Origin: Bicyclus anynana
Taxonomy: Eukaryota > Arthropoda > Insecta > Lepidoptera > Nymphalidae
Length of the DNA stretch: 64,000 bases
Direction of reading: 5' to 3'
Assembly: GCF_947172395.1 (NCBI RefSeq)
Contig: NC_069108.1
Span: 2,705,501-2,769,500 of the forward strand
Shown: piece after piece, positions 9,816 to 21,215 of the stretch
Numbering within the stretch: the first letter of the stretch is position 1
How the letters are laid out: each line of letters starts with the position of its first letter
The notes under the pieces: generated by a model
The model's input: the letters and a program-made list of their open reading frames with translations, nothing else
The model's database searches: none
What the model was told of the DNA's origin: nothing
Position numbers and translations under genes: made by a program

Positions 9816-10309
9816 TGGATATTCGACTTCAAAGTCAATTCGTTTTTTTACAAAGCGGGCGAAACAATCCCGTGCATAAAAAGTATTTTGTTGCTATTTC
9901 GAATGCTAAGTTCTCTATCTACGACAAAAACATGAATGAATGTTTTGTTTATCTATAATATTGTAATACCGCCAACATGTTTATTAATAGTGTCACTGTG
10001 ATTCTCAAAGCATTTTTTGTTTCTTTTTCTTTTTTTTTCGAAAATTATCTTAGGTAGTCACCATTGAAATACAAGTTTGTTTGCGAAAAATAGTAAAACA
10101 CTTGGGATTCAATTCAATCCACCCCTATTTTAGGATTCCGTAGTCATCATGTCCGTCTGTCCGCGATTTAGTTTAGAATCTATTAGTACTAGAAAGCTGT
10201 AATTTAGCACGATTTTTCAAACATTAAGATTGATTTTTTAGGGTACCTCCACTGTAAAATGGGGATGATTTTTTTACTAGTTAACTCCGTGGTGTGAAGG
10301 TTTAAGTTT

Positions 10310-10500
10310 GACGGCCTCCGTGGCGCAGTGGTATGCGCGGTAGATTTACAAAACGGAGGAGGGGTTCGATCCCCGGCTGGGCCGATTGAGGTTTTGTTAA
10401 TTGGTCCAGATTGAGAGTTTCCACCCTACCGACAAAGACGTACCGCGAAGCGATTTAGCGTTCCGGTACGATGTCGTGTAGAAACCGAAAAGAGGTGTGG
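10310..10500 (+). mobile_element. SINE-B, plus-strand copy of an inverted pair
   Basis: Starts GACGGCCTCCGTGGCGCAGT, with GGTTCGATCCCCGGCTGGG and the body 'CGATTTAGCGTTCCGGTACG'. It faces an inverted copy at 10522-10732 about 20 bp away. Confidence 0.85.
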
Positions 10501-10521
10501 GTTTTTTTTTAAATTTTTCTT

Positions 10522-10732
10522 TATAAGTTAGCTCTTGATTACAATCTCATCTGATGATAAGTAATGATGCAATCTAAGATGGAAGCGGGCCAACTTGTTA
10601 GTAGGAGGATGAAAATCCACACCCGTTTCGGTTTCTACACGACATCGTACCGGAAAGCTAAATCGCTTGGTGGTACATCTTTGTCGGTAGGGTGGTAACT
10701 AGCTACGGCCGAAGCCTCCTAGAAGAAGGTTG
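10522..10732 (-). mobile_element. SINE-B body, minus-strand copy of an inverted pair
   Basis: Contains 'CAATCTAAGATGGAAGCGGG' and 'TTTCTACACGACATCGTACC', the reverse complement of the SINE-B body. With 10310-10500 it could form a long hairpin. Confidence 0.85.
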
Positions 10733-10739
10733 TGAGGTT

Positions 10740-10885
10740 GGTAAGGGTAAAATCCGGATCTACTGAATCCATTTTAAAAATTCTTTCACCAATGGAGAGA
10801 TAATTTATTTACAAGAAAATTATTATTTTATCCCCGTATTCCCATGGGAATAAGAACTACGCGGGTGAAACCTTAAATGTTTGCT
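10740..10885. mobile_element. Transposon tail fragment
   Basis: 'TTTTAAAAATTCTTTCACCA' and 'CCCATGGGAATAAGAACTAC' followed by 'GCGGGTGAAACC' are shared with other tails in the window (3535-3720, 27540-27716, 54460-54650). Confidence 0.5.
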
Positions 10886-11145
10886 TTATTCATTTTATTT
10901 AGTTTTTGAGTATTTTTTTTGTATTTAGTTTTTATAACTGTTTTTTTTGTTTTTGATTGAACTATTGAAAATAAATGTTTAAAAAAATGTGCTTTGACTA
11001 TTAGAATGACACTTTCAGAACGCTAAATGCATATGGGATATGAGGTTAATAAAATTTATAGGAAAAGTATAATGATTCGTATTATCATGAAAATAAACAG
11101 AAATTAGAAAAAAAAATTATAAAAAAAAATTACATAGTATGATTT

Positions 11146-11337
11146 TTAACACGTTCGCTGCGGTACGAGGTCAATGGACCTCGTACGCCTAGCGTCTTCA
11201 AGAGTTACGAGGTCAATTGACCTCGTACGCCTAGCGCTTCCAAGAGTTACGAGGTCAATTGACCTCGTACCGCAACACCTAAAGTTTTAGTAAGAGAGGA
11301 AAGTACAGAAATATCAGTGCCGCAGCGAACGTGTTAA
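11146..11337. mobile_element. TTAA-flanked MITE with internal palindromic minisatellite, copy 2 (about 3 units)
   Basis: The ends TTAACACGTTCGCTGCGG and CCGCAGCGAACGTGTTAA are perfect 18-bp inverted repeats including TTAA. The interior has three units with the ACGAGGTCAATTGACCTCGT palindrome. The right-hand unique part ('AAAGTTTTAGTAAGAGAGGA') is shared with copy 1. Confidence 0.88.
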
Positions 11338-11781
11338 AACAACATTAATAAGTTAAAAATTCTCAAAATAAGCAGCTTTATTATCCCACGTGCGTTTAGT
11401 GTTAACTTTTTCAGCTTTAGACTAAGTACCCCCTCTATGTATGAATTCATTGAGAATTATCTCCACGATGATATTTTACCGATTTATAATTAAACCGAAT
11501 TCTATACTATTATAGCGTTTTAACCAAAAAAAATACCATAATAAACGGAAAATTATAAACGAATACATAAAAGTAACAGTTTTTGAGCAATGAATTTTTT
11601 GGGATATACATGTATAAAGTGATGTCAAGATTGTGCGAAGGTGACGAACTTACTCGGAGAAGAAAGAGAATGTATATCATTAGATACAGCTGTTAGGATA
11701 TTTGATGAAGGTAAGTGCAGTTTTACGGTAAAGCTTAAGAAGAATTTTGATGATTACCACTCTTAAATACCTTAACTTGCA

Positions 11782-12795
11782 AATACCATAAAACTGTAGG
11801 AGACTTTATTTTTCCTAGACTAGCTAGATAGATCGAGACAATAGCTGAAAAATACCATAAACACTGTAGGAGACTTTATTTTTCCTAGACTAGCTAGATA
11901 GATCGAGACAATAGCTGAAAAATACCATAAACACTGTAGGAGACTTTATTTTTCCTTGACTACCTAGATAGATCGAGGCAATAGCTAAAAAATACCACAG
12001 AAACTGTAGGAGACTTTATTTTTCCCAGACTAGCTAGATCGAGGCAATAGTTGAAAAATACCATAAAAACTGTAGAAAACTTTCTATTTTTACCTAGACT
12101 ACCAAGATTGAGGCAATGGCTGAAAAATACCATAAAAACTGTAGGGGATTTTCTTCCTTTTTCCTAGACTGCCTAGATCGAGGCAATTGCTAAAAATGCC
12201 ATAAAAACTGTAGGAGACTTTATTTTTCCTAGACTAGCTAGATAGATCGAGGCAATAGCTGAAAAATACCATAAACACTGTAGGAAACTTTCTGCTTTTA
12301 CCTAGACTAGCTAGATCGAGGCAATAGCTGAAAAATACCATAAAAACTGTAGGAAACTTTCTTCTTTTTCCTAGACTACCTAGATCGAGGCAATAGCTGA
12401 AAAATACCATAAATACTGTAGGACGCTTTATTTTTCCTAGACTACCTAGATCGAGGCAATAGCTGAAAAATACCATAAAAACTATAGGAGACTTTATTTT
12501 CCTAGACTATCTAGATCGAGGCAATAGCTGAAAAATACCATAAAAACTAGATTTTATTTTTCATAGACTACCTAGATTGAGGCAATAGCTGAAAAATACC
12601 ATAAAAACTGTAGAAAACTTTCTATTTTTACCTAGACTACCAAGATCGAGGCAATTGATAAAAAATGCCATAAAAACTGTAGGAGACTTTCTTTTTCCTA
12701 GTCACCCTAAGCAATAGCTGAAAAATACCATATAAACTGTAGAAGACTTTCTTTTTCTCTTAGACTACCTAGAATCGAGGTAATAGTTAAAAATC
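11782..12795. repeat. Satellite-like tandem array, about 70-bp unit, about 15 copies
   Basis: The unit is 'AAATACCATAAAAACTGTAG', 'GAGACTTTATTTTTCCTAGA', 'CTAGCTAGATAGATCGAGGC', 'AATAGCTGAA'. The first copies are exactly 70 bp apart, and later ones vary by a few bp. A minus-strand reading frame through part of it (about 12234-12476) is an artefact of the periodicity. Confidence 0.92.
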
Positions 12796-13091
12796 AGGGC
12801 AGCATGGTCCAGCATTTTGCTTGGTTCATGCAGCACAATGCTGAGCTGGTACCTTTTCAAGGTTGTGCCAAACATGACAGTAGGGTGTTTGGTGCTTCTG
12901 CTACTTAGTTTTGGTCTCGCCTTGCCCAGGTGGTCGAGGTATCAGTCACTGCAATACTGTTTACTGCTTATAGTCTTAAGATCCGTATTAGAAAAGACCT
13001 TCACCCATCTGTTTATTGGATGAAAAGTGATTTATATAAAATTTTGTACTTTAAAAAAATTTGCGACTGAGTTGCTTAATGTGATACGGTT

Positions 13092-13415
13092 GAGTGACGT
13101 AATAGCCCAATGGATATGACCTCTGCCTTCGATTTGGATGGCGTAGATTTCTATCCGGTCCGGAGTATGCACCTCCAACTTTTCAGTTGTGTGCATTTTA
13201 AGAAATTAAATATCACGTGTCAATGTGTCAAACGGTGAAGGAAAAACATAGCGCGGAAACCTGTATACATGAGAATTTTCTTAATTCTTTGCGTGTGTGA
13301 AGTCTGTCAATCCGTATTGGGCCAGCGTGGTGGACTATTGGTCTAACCCCTCTCTTATTCTGAGAGGAGACTCGTGCTCAACAGTAAGCCGAATATGGTT
13401 TGTTAATAATGATGA
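13092..13415 (+). mobile_element. SINE-A, degenerate, plus strand
   Basis: Has 'GGATATGACCTCTGCCT', 'GCACCTCCAACTTTTCAGTT' and 'GGCCAGCGTGGTGGACTATT'-type blocks ('GGGCCAGCGTGGTGGACTAT'). The B-box region is damaged. Confidence 0.8.
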
Positions 13416-13492
13416 TGTTGACTAATAAACTCCTGACCAAAATATCATTAATGACTGAATGATTTTTTTTTATATTGGTGTTGTCCATAAAA

Positions 13493-13858
13493 GTCTGTGA
13501 GCGCGCTATGCTTGGAGTTTCACTGCGTGATGAATCAGAAATGAGGAGATCCGCGGACGAACCAAAGTCAAACATAGCTCATCGAGTCGCGAGGCTGAAG
13601 TGACAATGGGCAGGCCACATAGTTCGAAGAGTCGATGGACGTTGGGGTCCCAAGGTGCTGGAATGGCGACCCCGCACTAGAAAGTGCAGTGTTGGTCGAC
13701 CCTCAACTAGTTGGACCAAGGATATCAAGCGGGATGCAGAGAGCCGCTGGATGCTGACGGTTGGAGACCGTTGTGCTTGGAAGTCCATGCAAGAGCCCTA
13801 TGTCTATTGTCCAGCAGTGGACGTCTTTCGGCTGATGATGATGATGATGGATGATGAT
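13493..13858 (+). mobile_element. RTE-type retroelement 3' end with (GAT)n tail
   Basis: Translatable pieces include LEWRPRTRKCSVGRPSTSW and KSMQEPYVYCPAVDVF. It ends in GATGATGATGATGATGG. Related to 29902-30400. Frame broken upstream. Confidence 0.75.
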
Positions 13859-13879
13859 GTACTAAATCCTACTAATGTG

Positions 13880-14045
13880 ATAAACGCGTAAGTTTGTATG
13901 GATGTTTGTTTGGGGTGTTTGTTACTCTTTAACGCCGCAACTACTGAACCGATTTGGCTGAAATTTGGAATGGGAATACTTTTTACTCTGGATTAACACA
14001 TTACTTCATCCCGGAAAAATCCATGGTTCCCGAGGGATGTGATAA
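13880..14045 (+). mobile_element. Transposon tail fragment
   Basis: 'CAACTACTGAACCGATTTGG', 'CTGAAATTTGG' and 'ATCCATGGTTCCCGAGGGAT' match the family at 3155-3515 and 57325-57545. Confidence 0.6.
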
Positions 14046-14469
14046 ACTTAATATCACTCTGACGAAGTTTGATATAAAACACTTTTCCAATAAACAGATG
14101 GGTGAAGATCGTTTCTAATACGTGTCTTCTACTGTTAGGCAATTAGGCATTGTGATGAGTAGTAAAATTTTAAAATAAACGTCTTTTTCTTTCTTTCGTT
14201 TAAAAAATAACGATAACAAATGAAAACTATCATAAAACACGGCTAAAATTCACGTGACGCAACGTCGGGGTATGCCCGTTGCCCATACAGGCCCCCTAGT
14301 CTCGAGCTGGTCCTGGCAGTTTGGCTCGCGCGTCCCGTATGGGTTCGAAACTAGTCAGGCGTACTGCGACGTTGTATCATGTGAGTTTCGGTCGTGTTTT
14401 ATAATAAGTTCAATATGAACACACTCACGATAGTTTAAATTCTAAAATAACAATAACTAACTTTAACTG

Positions 14470-14840
14470 CCTCATTGGTCCCGTGGTTAGCTAGTTCAGC
14501 TACGGACAATGAGGTCCAGGGTTCGAATCTCGGGTCAGGCCAACAAAAACAAATTGAGATTTTTCTTACAAGGAAAATCTTAATAGCAGCCTGGAGTTGG
14601 GAAGTTGGCGGTGTTAGTGCCTCGGAGAGCACGTAAAGCCGTCGGTGCTGCGCCTGATCTCTCACCGGTCGTGTCGGTCTGCTGTCCCATTGGATTTCGA
14701 GAGTGAGGGAAGAGAGAGTGCACCTGTGCTTGCGTATACACTTGTGCACTATGATATCTCCTGCGTACATGGCTAATCTCACCATGAGATTAGCCGCCGT
14801 GACCGAAAAAAGTCGGTCGGGAGCATATTATTATTATTAA
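14470..14840 (+). mobile_element. SINE-C, near full length
   Basis: The tRNA-like head 'TTGGTCCCGTGGTTAGCTAG' with B-box 'GGGTTCGAATCTCGGGTCAG' is followed by the body 'GGCGGTGTTAGTGCCTCGG', 'GCACGTAAAGCCGTCGGTGC' and a TTATTATTA tail. Confidence 0.8.
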
Positions 14841-15961
14841 CAATAACTATATCAATTTACTCAACGAAAGTTCAACTTTACATTAGTTTTCTGTATACCT
14901 TTTCGCAATACGTTATTTTGATTTGGAATTCCGTGAGAGTACCACAGACTTTACGTTTTTCTTCATTCGGAATGTATATTATCGCAAGGGCGAATCAAAG
15001 AGCCTAAGGCGTATACACAATCAAAAAAAATACAGACAGAATATGATAATTTATGAACATCTTTCTGATTTTCTAACGGTCCCACAGTTTAACATACAAA
15101 CGTGCTTGTCAAATATTTGCCTCACAGCTTACACTCAACCATAGACAAACTGTTTTCCGAATATAGAAGATCTGTAATAGAAAATCTTTATGTACCCACA
15201 AAATGGATATTATTAATTGCCCAAATGAAAGGATTTTTCTTGACCTTAAAATATATTTCTGTAATAATTCCATGGCCTGAACAATTGTTTAATTTTTTTT
15301 TTGCCATTAAAATTTGTAGGAGATACAAAACGAACATACGTTCTTTGATGTTCTGAAAAAATACTCATAAGTATAGTTATATCCCGCTCCCCTGAGAATA
15401 GGGGGATAAAATAGGGCTTATGACTCACAAACAACGTGTCAATCTAATGGTATTTTTTTTAATCGTTCAATTAAATCCCAAGATTACCCCCTACAAAATC
15501 ACAAACTTAACCTCTTTATGATATTAGTGTAGGTGAGTATTTTATATACATACACGTATATACAATTCATAATATCCCCGAAAGCGGTGACTAGGCACTT
15601 AAGGATTTACTCGATAGGCTTTATGCCTTCGACCACTATTAATTTATTTAAAAATATGATAAACCGTCATATTTTTACTAGTTGCATTGTTTCAAGAGAA
15701 GAAAATATTTTGTTACCTGTTTTCTTAGTTCATAAGGTTTGTGTAATAATAAATGTTATAAAGTGAACAGTTATTTACAGCGTTTTTTTTGACAAAAACA
15801 ACGACGACACCGTGACATTTAAAAAACGGAAATTAACCTAAAAGAACCAAAAAAAAAATTACCCGAAAATCTGAGCTCGTTCGTCCGAAAAGACAATATA
15901 ACAGAACTTAAACACATGCGAATGGACGAAGATAATACAGATGTGCTCGTTTCTGTTATAG
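14841..15961. other. Intron 3' end before V1, unassigned
   Basis: AT-rich with several short chance ORFs. I see no recognisable repeat or gene here. An alternative acceptor in the same phase exists at AG 15939-15940 but lacks a pyrimidine tract. Confidence 0.4.
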
Positions 15962-17190
15962 GAACGGACGACGAGCCCAAGCGAAAGAGAAAGAAAAAGA
16001 AATCGGACGTTAGCGCGACTCCCGAGCGCATTGAGCATAGAGTGAACCTCACTTCTATCCTACAGTTCTCCAACGCGAGCCCCTTTAGAGACAAGACCAT
16101 GAGAGGTTTCTCCTGTCTCTACTGCGCCAAACACTTTCAGACTATCGAGGAGCTTCGCGTCCATACAGCTCAGCAATCTGAGAAAGACAAAATCAACACC
16201 ATGTTAGACTACAAATTGAGTTACAACCCGATAAAACTGGACATCACCGATTTGTGCTGCAACGTATGCAATTACAGTATGAAAGATCTCAACGAACTGA
16301 AGGAGCATTTAGTTGTCGACCACAACAAGATTATACACAAGAACATTAAGGACATCATTTTACCGTTCAGACTGGAGAACGGGCAAAACTTTACGTGCGT
16401 AATTTGTTCTGTCGTCCACATATCTTTCAAGAACCTGTACCACCACATGAGCAGCCATTACAGGAATTACTGCTGCAAGAAATGCGGTGCGGGATACATA
16501 ACTATTGCGGCGTTGAGGAAACACGGCAAGACGCATTACCAGGGGAACTTTCCTTGCGACTTTTGCGAGAAAACCTACACGTCGCTAACGAAGAAACGCA
16601 ACCACGAGAAGGGAGTCCACACGAGTGGCTGGCTGAGGAACAAGTGTCCGCACTGTCCGGAGATATTCGTCAGCTACTACGACAGGAGTGAGCATTTGGT
16701 GAAAGTCCACAACGAGACGCGCGTCATCTACCCGTGTAACGCTTGCAACAAGATTTACAAGAAGAAGTTCGAACTGAACAGACACATAAGGCACCACCAT
16801 TTGCAGCAGAGGAGTTTTCTGTGCGACAAATGCAATGCGAAGTTCTTTTCCAAACGCGGTCTGGTAGACCACATGACGCGACACACCGGCGGCGAGAACT
16901 GCTCGTGCGACGTCTGCGGTAAGGCGTTTTCTAGAATGCGAACGCTGAGGGAGCACATGAAGGTGCACGAAGACGACAAGAGGTTCCAGTGCGAGGTGTG
17001 CAAGAAGACCTTCATGCAGAAGAGCAGCCTGAAGAGTCATGTCAAGCTGCACCAAGACGACCTCGACATATTCAAAGAGTTTGATGACGTCAAGCATTTG
17101 ATCGACGACCGGGAGATGACGTTGAAACAGATCGCTGCCGAAAATAAGAAGAAAGCACTCGCTGAAAAGGTGAAGAATCAGTTTCTATAA
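15962..17190 (+). CDS. Alternative terminal exon V1: C2H2 zinc-finger array
   Basis: The acceptor GTTTCTGTTATAG ends at 15961. GA plus the C from exon 4 makes CGA. The exon adds a very basic stretch (PKRKRKKKKSD) and the segment SNASPFR before the first finger-like unit. Unit 1 (CLYC..HTAQQSE) lacks a second His. Nine standard C2H2 fingers follow, for example CNVC..H..H, CKKCGAGYITIAALRKHGKTH, and the last CEVCKKTFMQKSSLKSHVKLH. A 38-residue charged tail ends at TAA 17188-17190. With the constant exons the isoform is 569 aa, with fingers from about residue 212. It is the most divergent cassette together with V2, with higher GC than its flanks. Predicted role: sequence-specific nuclear DNA-binding protein; targets unknown. 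An ATG-started open frame extends upstream to 15916 but belongs to the intron. Confidence 0.85.
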
Positions 17191-17296
17191 ATTTTGAGTA
17201 TCATCACTATCAATAGGTATATAAATTTATACATAAGACTCAAGAAATACGAAAATAAGAAAGGAAGAACAAATAAGAACTGAAAAAGTGAAGAAT

Positions 17297-17436
17297 AATC
17301 GATAACCGTGAGGTGACATTGAAAGAGATCGAGTATAAGAAGAAAGCTTTGGCTGAAAAGGTGAACAATCAGTTTCCATAAATTGTGAGGTACATTAGTA
17401 TCAATATGTATATAATTTATAAATAACTTAATTAAA
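17297..17436 (+). repeat. Partial duplication of the V1 3' end, plus candidate poly(A) signal
   Basis: 17297-17420 repeats about 17098-17240 (last ~31 codons, stop and 3' UTR): 'GAGGTGACATTGAAA.AGATCG', 'AAGAAGAAAGC', 'GCTGAAAAGGTGAA', 'AATCAGTTTC.ATAAATT'. A third, weaker trace starts near 17462. ATTAAA at 17431-17436 is the nearest variant poly(A) signal after V1. A canonical AATAAA followed by T-rich DNA lies far away at 19045-19050. Confidence 0.75.
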
Positions 17437-19164
17437 GAAACAAATATTAATCAAGAAGCAAGTGTAGACAGAAAAGTGAATATAAAGAAGAGAGCCGTAG
17501 CTAAAAAAGGAAGCACCCATACATTTTTATAAACCAATTGGATCGTATTGAATTGTTAAAACAAAAGACTTTTCGACTACTCACATCTTTGTCAGATAGA
17601 CATCGGCTGTTGCACATGAATTATATTAGTTTTAAACTTAAAAGAAAATTATGGAAATCGATAGGTATCTAAAGTTGTACATAGAAGTAAGATTTCTGAC
17701 GATAACCATTAGAATGACAATGCACCAATTGCATTTTTTTTATGAAAACAGTCGTTTTTTTGTTACTTGGCGCTTTGACACATTGACCCATTATTTGAGC
17801 ATCTATACTATCTAATCACAGAAATAGTAACAACTAATCTGCATACCAATTTTTAGCATTCTTCTACCTCGAAAATTGCGGAATGATTCATACAAACTTC
17901 CACCTTCCATTTTAGGAAAGTGAGGGGTTAGAAAGAGATAAAAAAGTAGCCTATGTCACTCTCCATCCTTTAAACTATCTCCAATTAAAAGGTAAAATTT
18001 GTGGAGTTGGGGGCAAAACGTGGATCGACCCGAATCTGGATCGAACCGAGTTTAAAACTTCTTTTATCAATAGAAAGTTACATTATTTGCAAATGTAGGC
18101 TTTCAGAAATGGGAACTTCGCGGGTAAAATCTCACTTGTTATCTATAAATCGAAAGACGTGGCCTAAATTTTCTTTGTAAAATAGTATTAGTCTAATCTA
18201 AGCCAAGGCCTGAGGTGGGCTGAGTGTATCAGCCATTTACCGGTTACAACGATCACGGGGGTGTAGACAGAAAAGTGAATAGACAAATACAAAGCATACA
18301 TTGCATCATCTACAAAAGAGAACAACTTATTTGATGTCTCTCATTGACCTATTATAAAAAAATAGACTCTTCAGCGAACAAAAAATTTCCTCACTAAATG
18401 AGTGCCAAAAACTCCTTTTGGGTAGACTTTTCAAGTAGTCGCATTTCGAAATCAACATTGAACGAAACATTTTGAACCCGTCTAATGTAGATTTTGCTCT
18501 GAATTTGGGTTTTTATTGGAAACGCTTTTAATATTTTGAACTTTAAGCAAAGTTTTTTAGATTTTTTTTAACTATCCAAAAACTGCTTAAAAACAAATTT
18601 AGACAGTTTTGTGTCTCCATTTCTCTGTCTGTCCAGTAGATGTAAATGAAGCGAGGCGATTCTATATTTGGTGTCATGACGCGTGCCGATATTTAGGCGT
18701 CTATTACTTTCTCTGTCTACGCGATTTACAGAAAACACGAGCAAAATGTGTGAGTGTGTTAAGATCCTAGATAAAAACGTACATTATAATTATGTATTTT
18801 ACCAATGTGGCAGTATAAGTTTGTATATGTATTATGCGTACTTCGATATTTTTTACTTTTTACTCAACATTGCAAATTATAAAAAATATTATTTAGTAAT
18901 TTTATTTTTAAGTCATGTTTTTAGTATGATTCTTAAATAATAATATAGTACCCATATTTATATTTATAATTTTAATTTAATCATGTGAAAATGTTTTACT
19001 ACAGTTTTTATTACTTAGTAAAGAATTCTTTCGTTAGGTTTTTTAATAAAGAGCTGTAACAAAATTTGTTGCCTTTATTTTCGTACAGCGTAATCTCGTT
19101 TACAATATTGGACACTTTAAAAATACTCTCAGCGAGCAATTTTTAATAATGCCTACCTATAGAT
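17437..19164. other. Spacer after V1
   Basis: Contains a transposon tail at about 17860-18135 ('AAAAAGTAGCCTATGTCACT', 'GGGAACTTCGCGGGTAAAAT') and the repeat 18362-18525 (partner 5985-6145). 'GTGTAGACAGAAAAGTGAAT' occurs at both about 17462 and 18260. AATAAA is at 19045-19050. No gene seen. Confidence 0.45.
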
Positions 19165-19478
19165 AAGAGCAGTCATAGCCTAGTGGATATGACCTCTGCC
19201 TCCGATTCCGGAGGGTGTGGGTTCGAATCCGGTCCCGGGCATGCACCTCCAACTTTTCAGTTGTGTGCATTTTAAGAAATTAAATATCACGTGTCTCAAT
19301 CGGTGAAGGAAAACATCGTGAGGAAACCTGCATACCAGAGAATTATCTTCATTCTCTGCGTGTGTGAAGTCTGCCAATCCGCATTGGGCCAGCGTGGTGG
19401 ACTATTGGCCTAACCCCTCTCATTCTGAGAGGAGACTCGAGCTCAGCAGTGAGCCGAATATGGGTTGATGACGACGAC
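19165..19478 (+). mobile_element. SINE-A, full length
   Basis: The tRNA-like head 'CATAGCCTAGTGGATATGAC' with B-box 'GGGTTCGAATCCGGTCCCGG' is followed by the body 'GCACCTCCAACTTTTCAGTT', 'GTGAGGAAACCTGCATACC', 'GGGCCAGCGTGGTGGACTAT', ending 'GAGCCGAATATGGGTTGATG'. Best copy in the window. Confidence 0.9.
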
Positions 19479-19579
19479 CTATATGATGGCCCACCTTTTA
19501 AAGTAAAACTTCATTACGCATGCATGACTTGCGTTACGAAAAGTGTAATCGAAATTACAATAACACTGCTATACTACGA

Positions 19580-19905
19580 CACGGCCTCCATGGCGTAGTG
19601 GTATGCGCGGTGGATTTACAAGACGGAGGTCCTGGGTTCGATCCCCGGCTGGGCAGATTGAGATTTTCTTAATTTGTCCAGGTCTGGCTGGTGGGAGGCT
19701 TCGGCCGAGACTAGTTACCATCCTACCGGCAAAGACGCACCGCCAAGCGATTCAGCGTTCCGGTACGATGCCGTGTAGAAACCGAAAGGGGTGTGGATTT
19801 ACATCTTCCTCCTAACAAGTTAGCCCGCTTCCATCTTAGACTGCATCATCACTTACCATCAGGTGAGATTGTAGTCAACTTGTAAAGAAGTAAAAAAAAA
19901 AAAAA
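19580..19905 (+). mobile_element. SINE-B, full length with A-rich end
   Basis: The head 'CGGCCTCCATGGCGTAGTGG' with B-box 'GGGTTCGATCCCCGGCTGGG' is followed by the body 'GATTCAGCGTTCCGGTACGA' and ends in an A-run. Best SINE-B in the window. Confidence 0.9.
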
Positions 19906-20079
19906 CACTAGTAAGCCCAGCGTTTAGTCTTTTGACTGCGTTATTGTAAACTAATTACTAGGAGCTTGTGAAGTAAAGCAAGTCCGCCACGAGAGATGGC
20001 GCTGCTAATCGCAACCAATTTTTAAGTCACGTATTAGATTGTAGTCAATAGGCTAACTTGTAAAAAAAAAGGGGTTAAT

Positions 20080-20240
20080 GATGATGACCGGGGCCGACGG
20101 CTTTACGTGCTCTCCGAGGCACGATGATGTAATGCCACCAACATCCTAACTCCGGGCTGATAATTTACACTGAATATTTTGTTCACGATAAATAAGGTTT
20201 TTAACCGACTTCCAAAAAGGAGGAGGTTCTACGTTCGGCT
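20080..20240 (-). mobile_element. SINE-C fragment and 'accgacttcc' repeat
   Basis: 20085-20165 is the inverse of the SINE-C body ('GACGGCTTTACGTGCTCTCC'). 20203-20235 'TTTAACCGACTTCCAAAAAG' followed by 'GAGGAGGTTCTACG' is a common insect repeat seen again at 29038-29085. Confidence 0.65.
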
Positions 20241-20461
20241 GTATGTATATATATTTTTTTTTTTAATGTTATATTTAAAGTTTGTTTGACATTGGCGTGG
20301 CTCAAAAATATAATATTGTCGATCTACCTTTATTTTACTTCAAATCGGTAGATACAAGGAAATTAAACAAGAAATTATTTTCCAAACTTGAGGCACTTAG
20401 GCATTGCAAAGGCGCGAAGACATTAGATTTTTAGTATAAAATTTTTGAAAAAAAAAACAAC

Positions 20462-20816
20462 AATCTATACTTATAATAAATCTGTAGAGAGGTCAATTCT
20501 GTACATGAAATATATTTCCAAAATAACGTAACAAGGGGTGATTAGTGACGATACTGATGCCAAAAATACTGTATGTTTGTTATAGAAACAAAAACTACTC
20601 GACGTATTTTAACGAAACTTCGTACAATTATTCTTTATACTCCTGGGCAGGTTATAGTATACTTTTCATCACGCTACGATCAATAGGAGCAGAATAGTGA
20701 AGGGAAATGTTGGAAAAACGGGAGAAGTTACTCCATTTTTACAGCGATACTACTGGAAGGGCTAGGTTAAAGAAGTCTTAGGGCGGACGAAGTCGCGGAA
20801 GTCCTCTAGTTATTAA
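20462..20816 (+). mobile_element. Lepidopteran interspersed element, plus strand
   Basis: Ends 'GGCGGACGAAGTCGCGGAAG'. It is matched on the minus strand by 32056-32500, with shared 'CTACTCGACG', 'ACGAAACTT', 'GGGCAGGTTATAGTATACTT' and 'TTTCCAAAATAACG'-type blocks. No ORF. Confidence 0.7.
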
Positions 20817-21215
20817 TATAGAGCTCAGGAAACACCTCGTTAAAATGGCACTATAGTCAGTTATTTTCCAAGTTTATAGCTTTAGCTTGCTTGTACTGTT
20901 TTGCGATCTTCCTCAGCCTATGACCACAGAAAGTAACAAGTAAATGCTAGTTATAAATGTACGATTACTTCATTATACAAAACTAATGTGTAGAATAATT
21001 AAAAACAATGACATACTTTTAATATTTGTTATATCAGAAGAACTCAAAACTGAATTTAAATATAGTATAGAAAAATATAATTTACTATCACAGTCAAGAA
21101 GAAATTAAATATTTTGTCTTAAAACTAGACTTTAGTGTATTTGTAGAGGAAGTGAAATTGAATACGTTGAAATGTACCACAGAACGGCGTGTCACTGGTT
21201 GTTTTTCTTTTATAG

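Larger units (their letters stand above)
12975..14135. mobile_element. Element with about 80-bp inverted ends, containing later insertions
   Basis: 12981-13055 and 14062-14130 are inverted copies, sharing 'CTTCACCCATCTGTTTATTGG' (less than perfect overall) and 'AAAAGTG.TTTATAT'. A SINE-A, an RTE fragment and another repeat sit between them, so the original element was probably short. Confidence 0.6.

Noticed and set aside
12234..12476. 80-codon minus-strand frame with repeated MVFFSYCLDLGSLGK
   Set aside because: Created by the 70-bp satellite. The repeated peptide is a direct translation of the tandem unit and breaks with each length change.
15916..15961. ATG at 15916 as an independent start for V1
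   Set aside because: No promoter motif was seen, the stretch is purine-rich intron-like sequence, and the pyrimidine-rich phase-1 acceptor at 15961 matches all sister exons. It cannot be fully excluded without transcripts.
19580..19655. tRNA gene candidates at SINE heads (also 8625-8730, 10310, 14470, 19165, 31544, 32717)
   Set aside because: A- and B-box-like motifs are present, but each is followed by a shared non-tRNA body found in several copies, and the clover-leaf pairing is poor.
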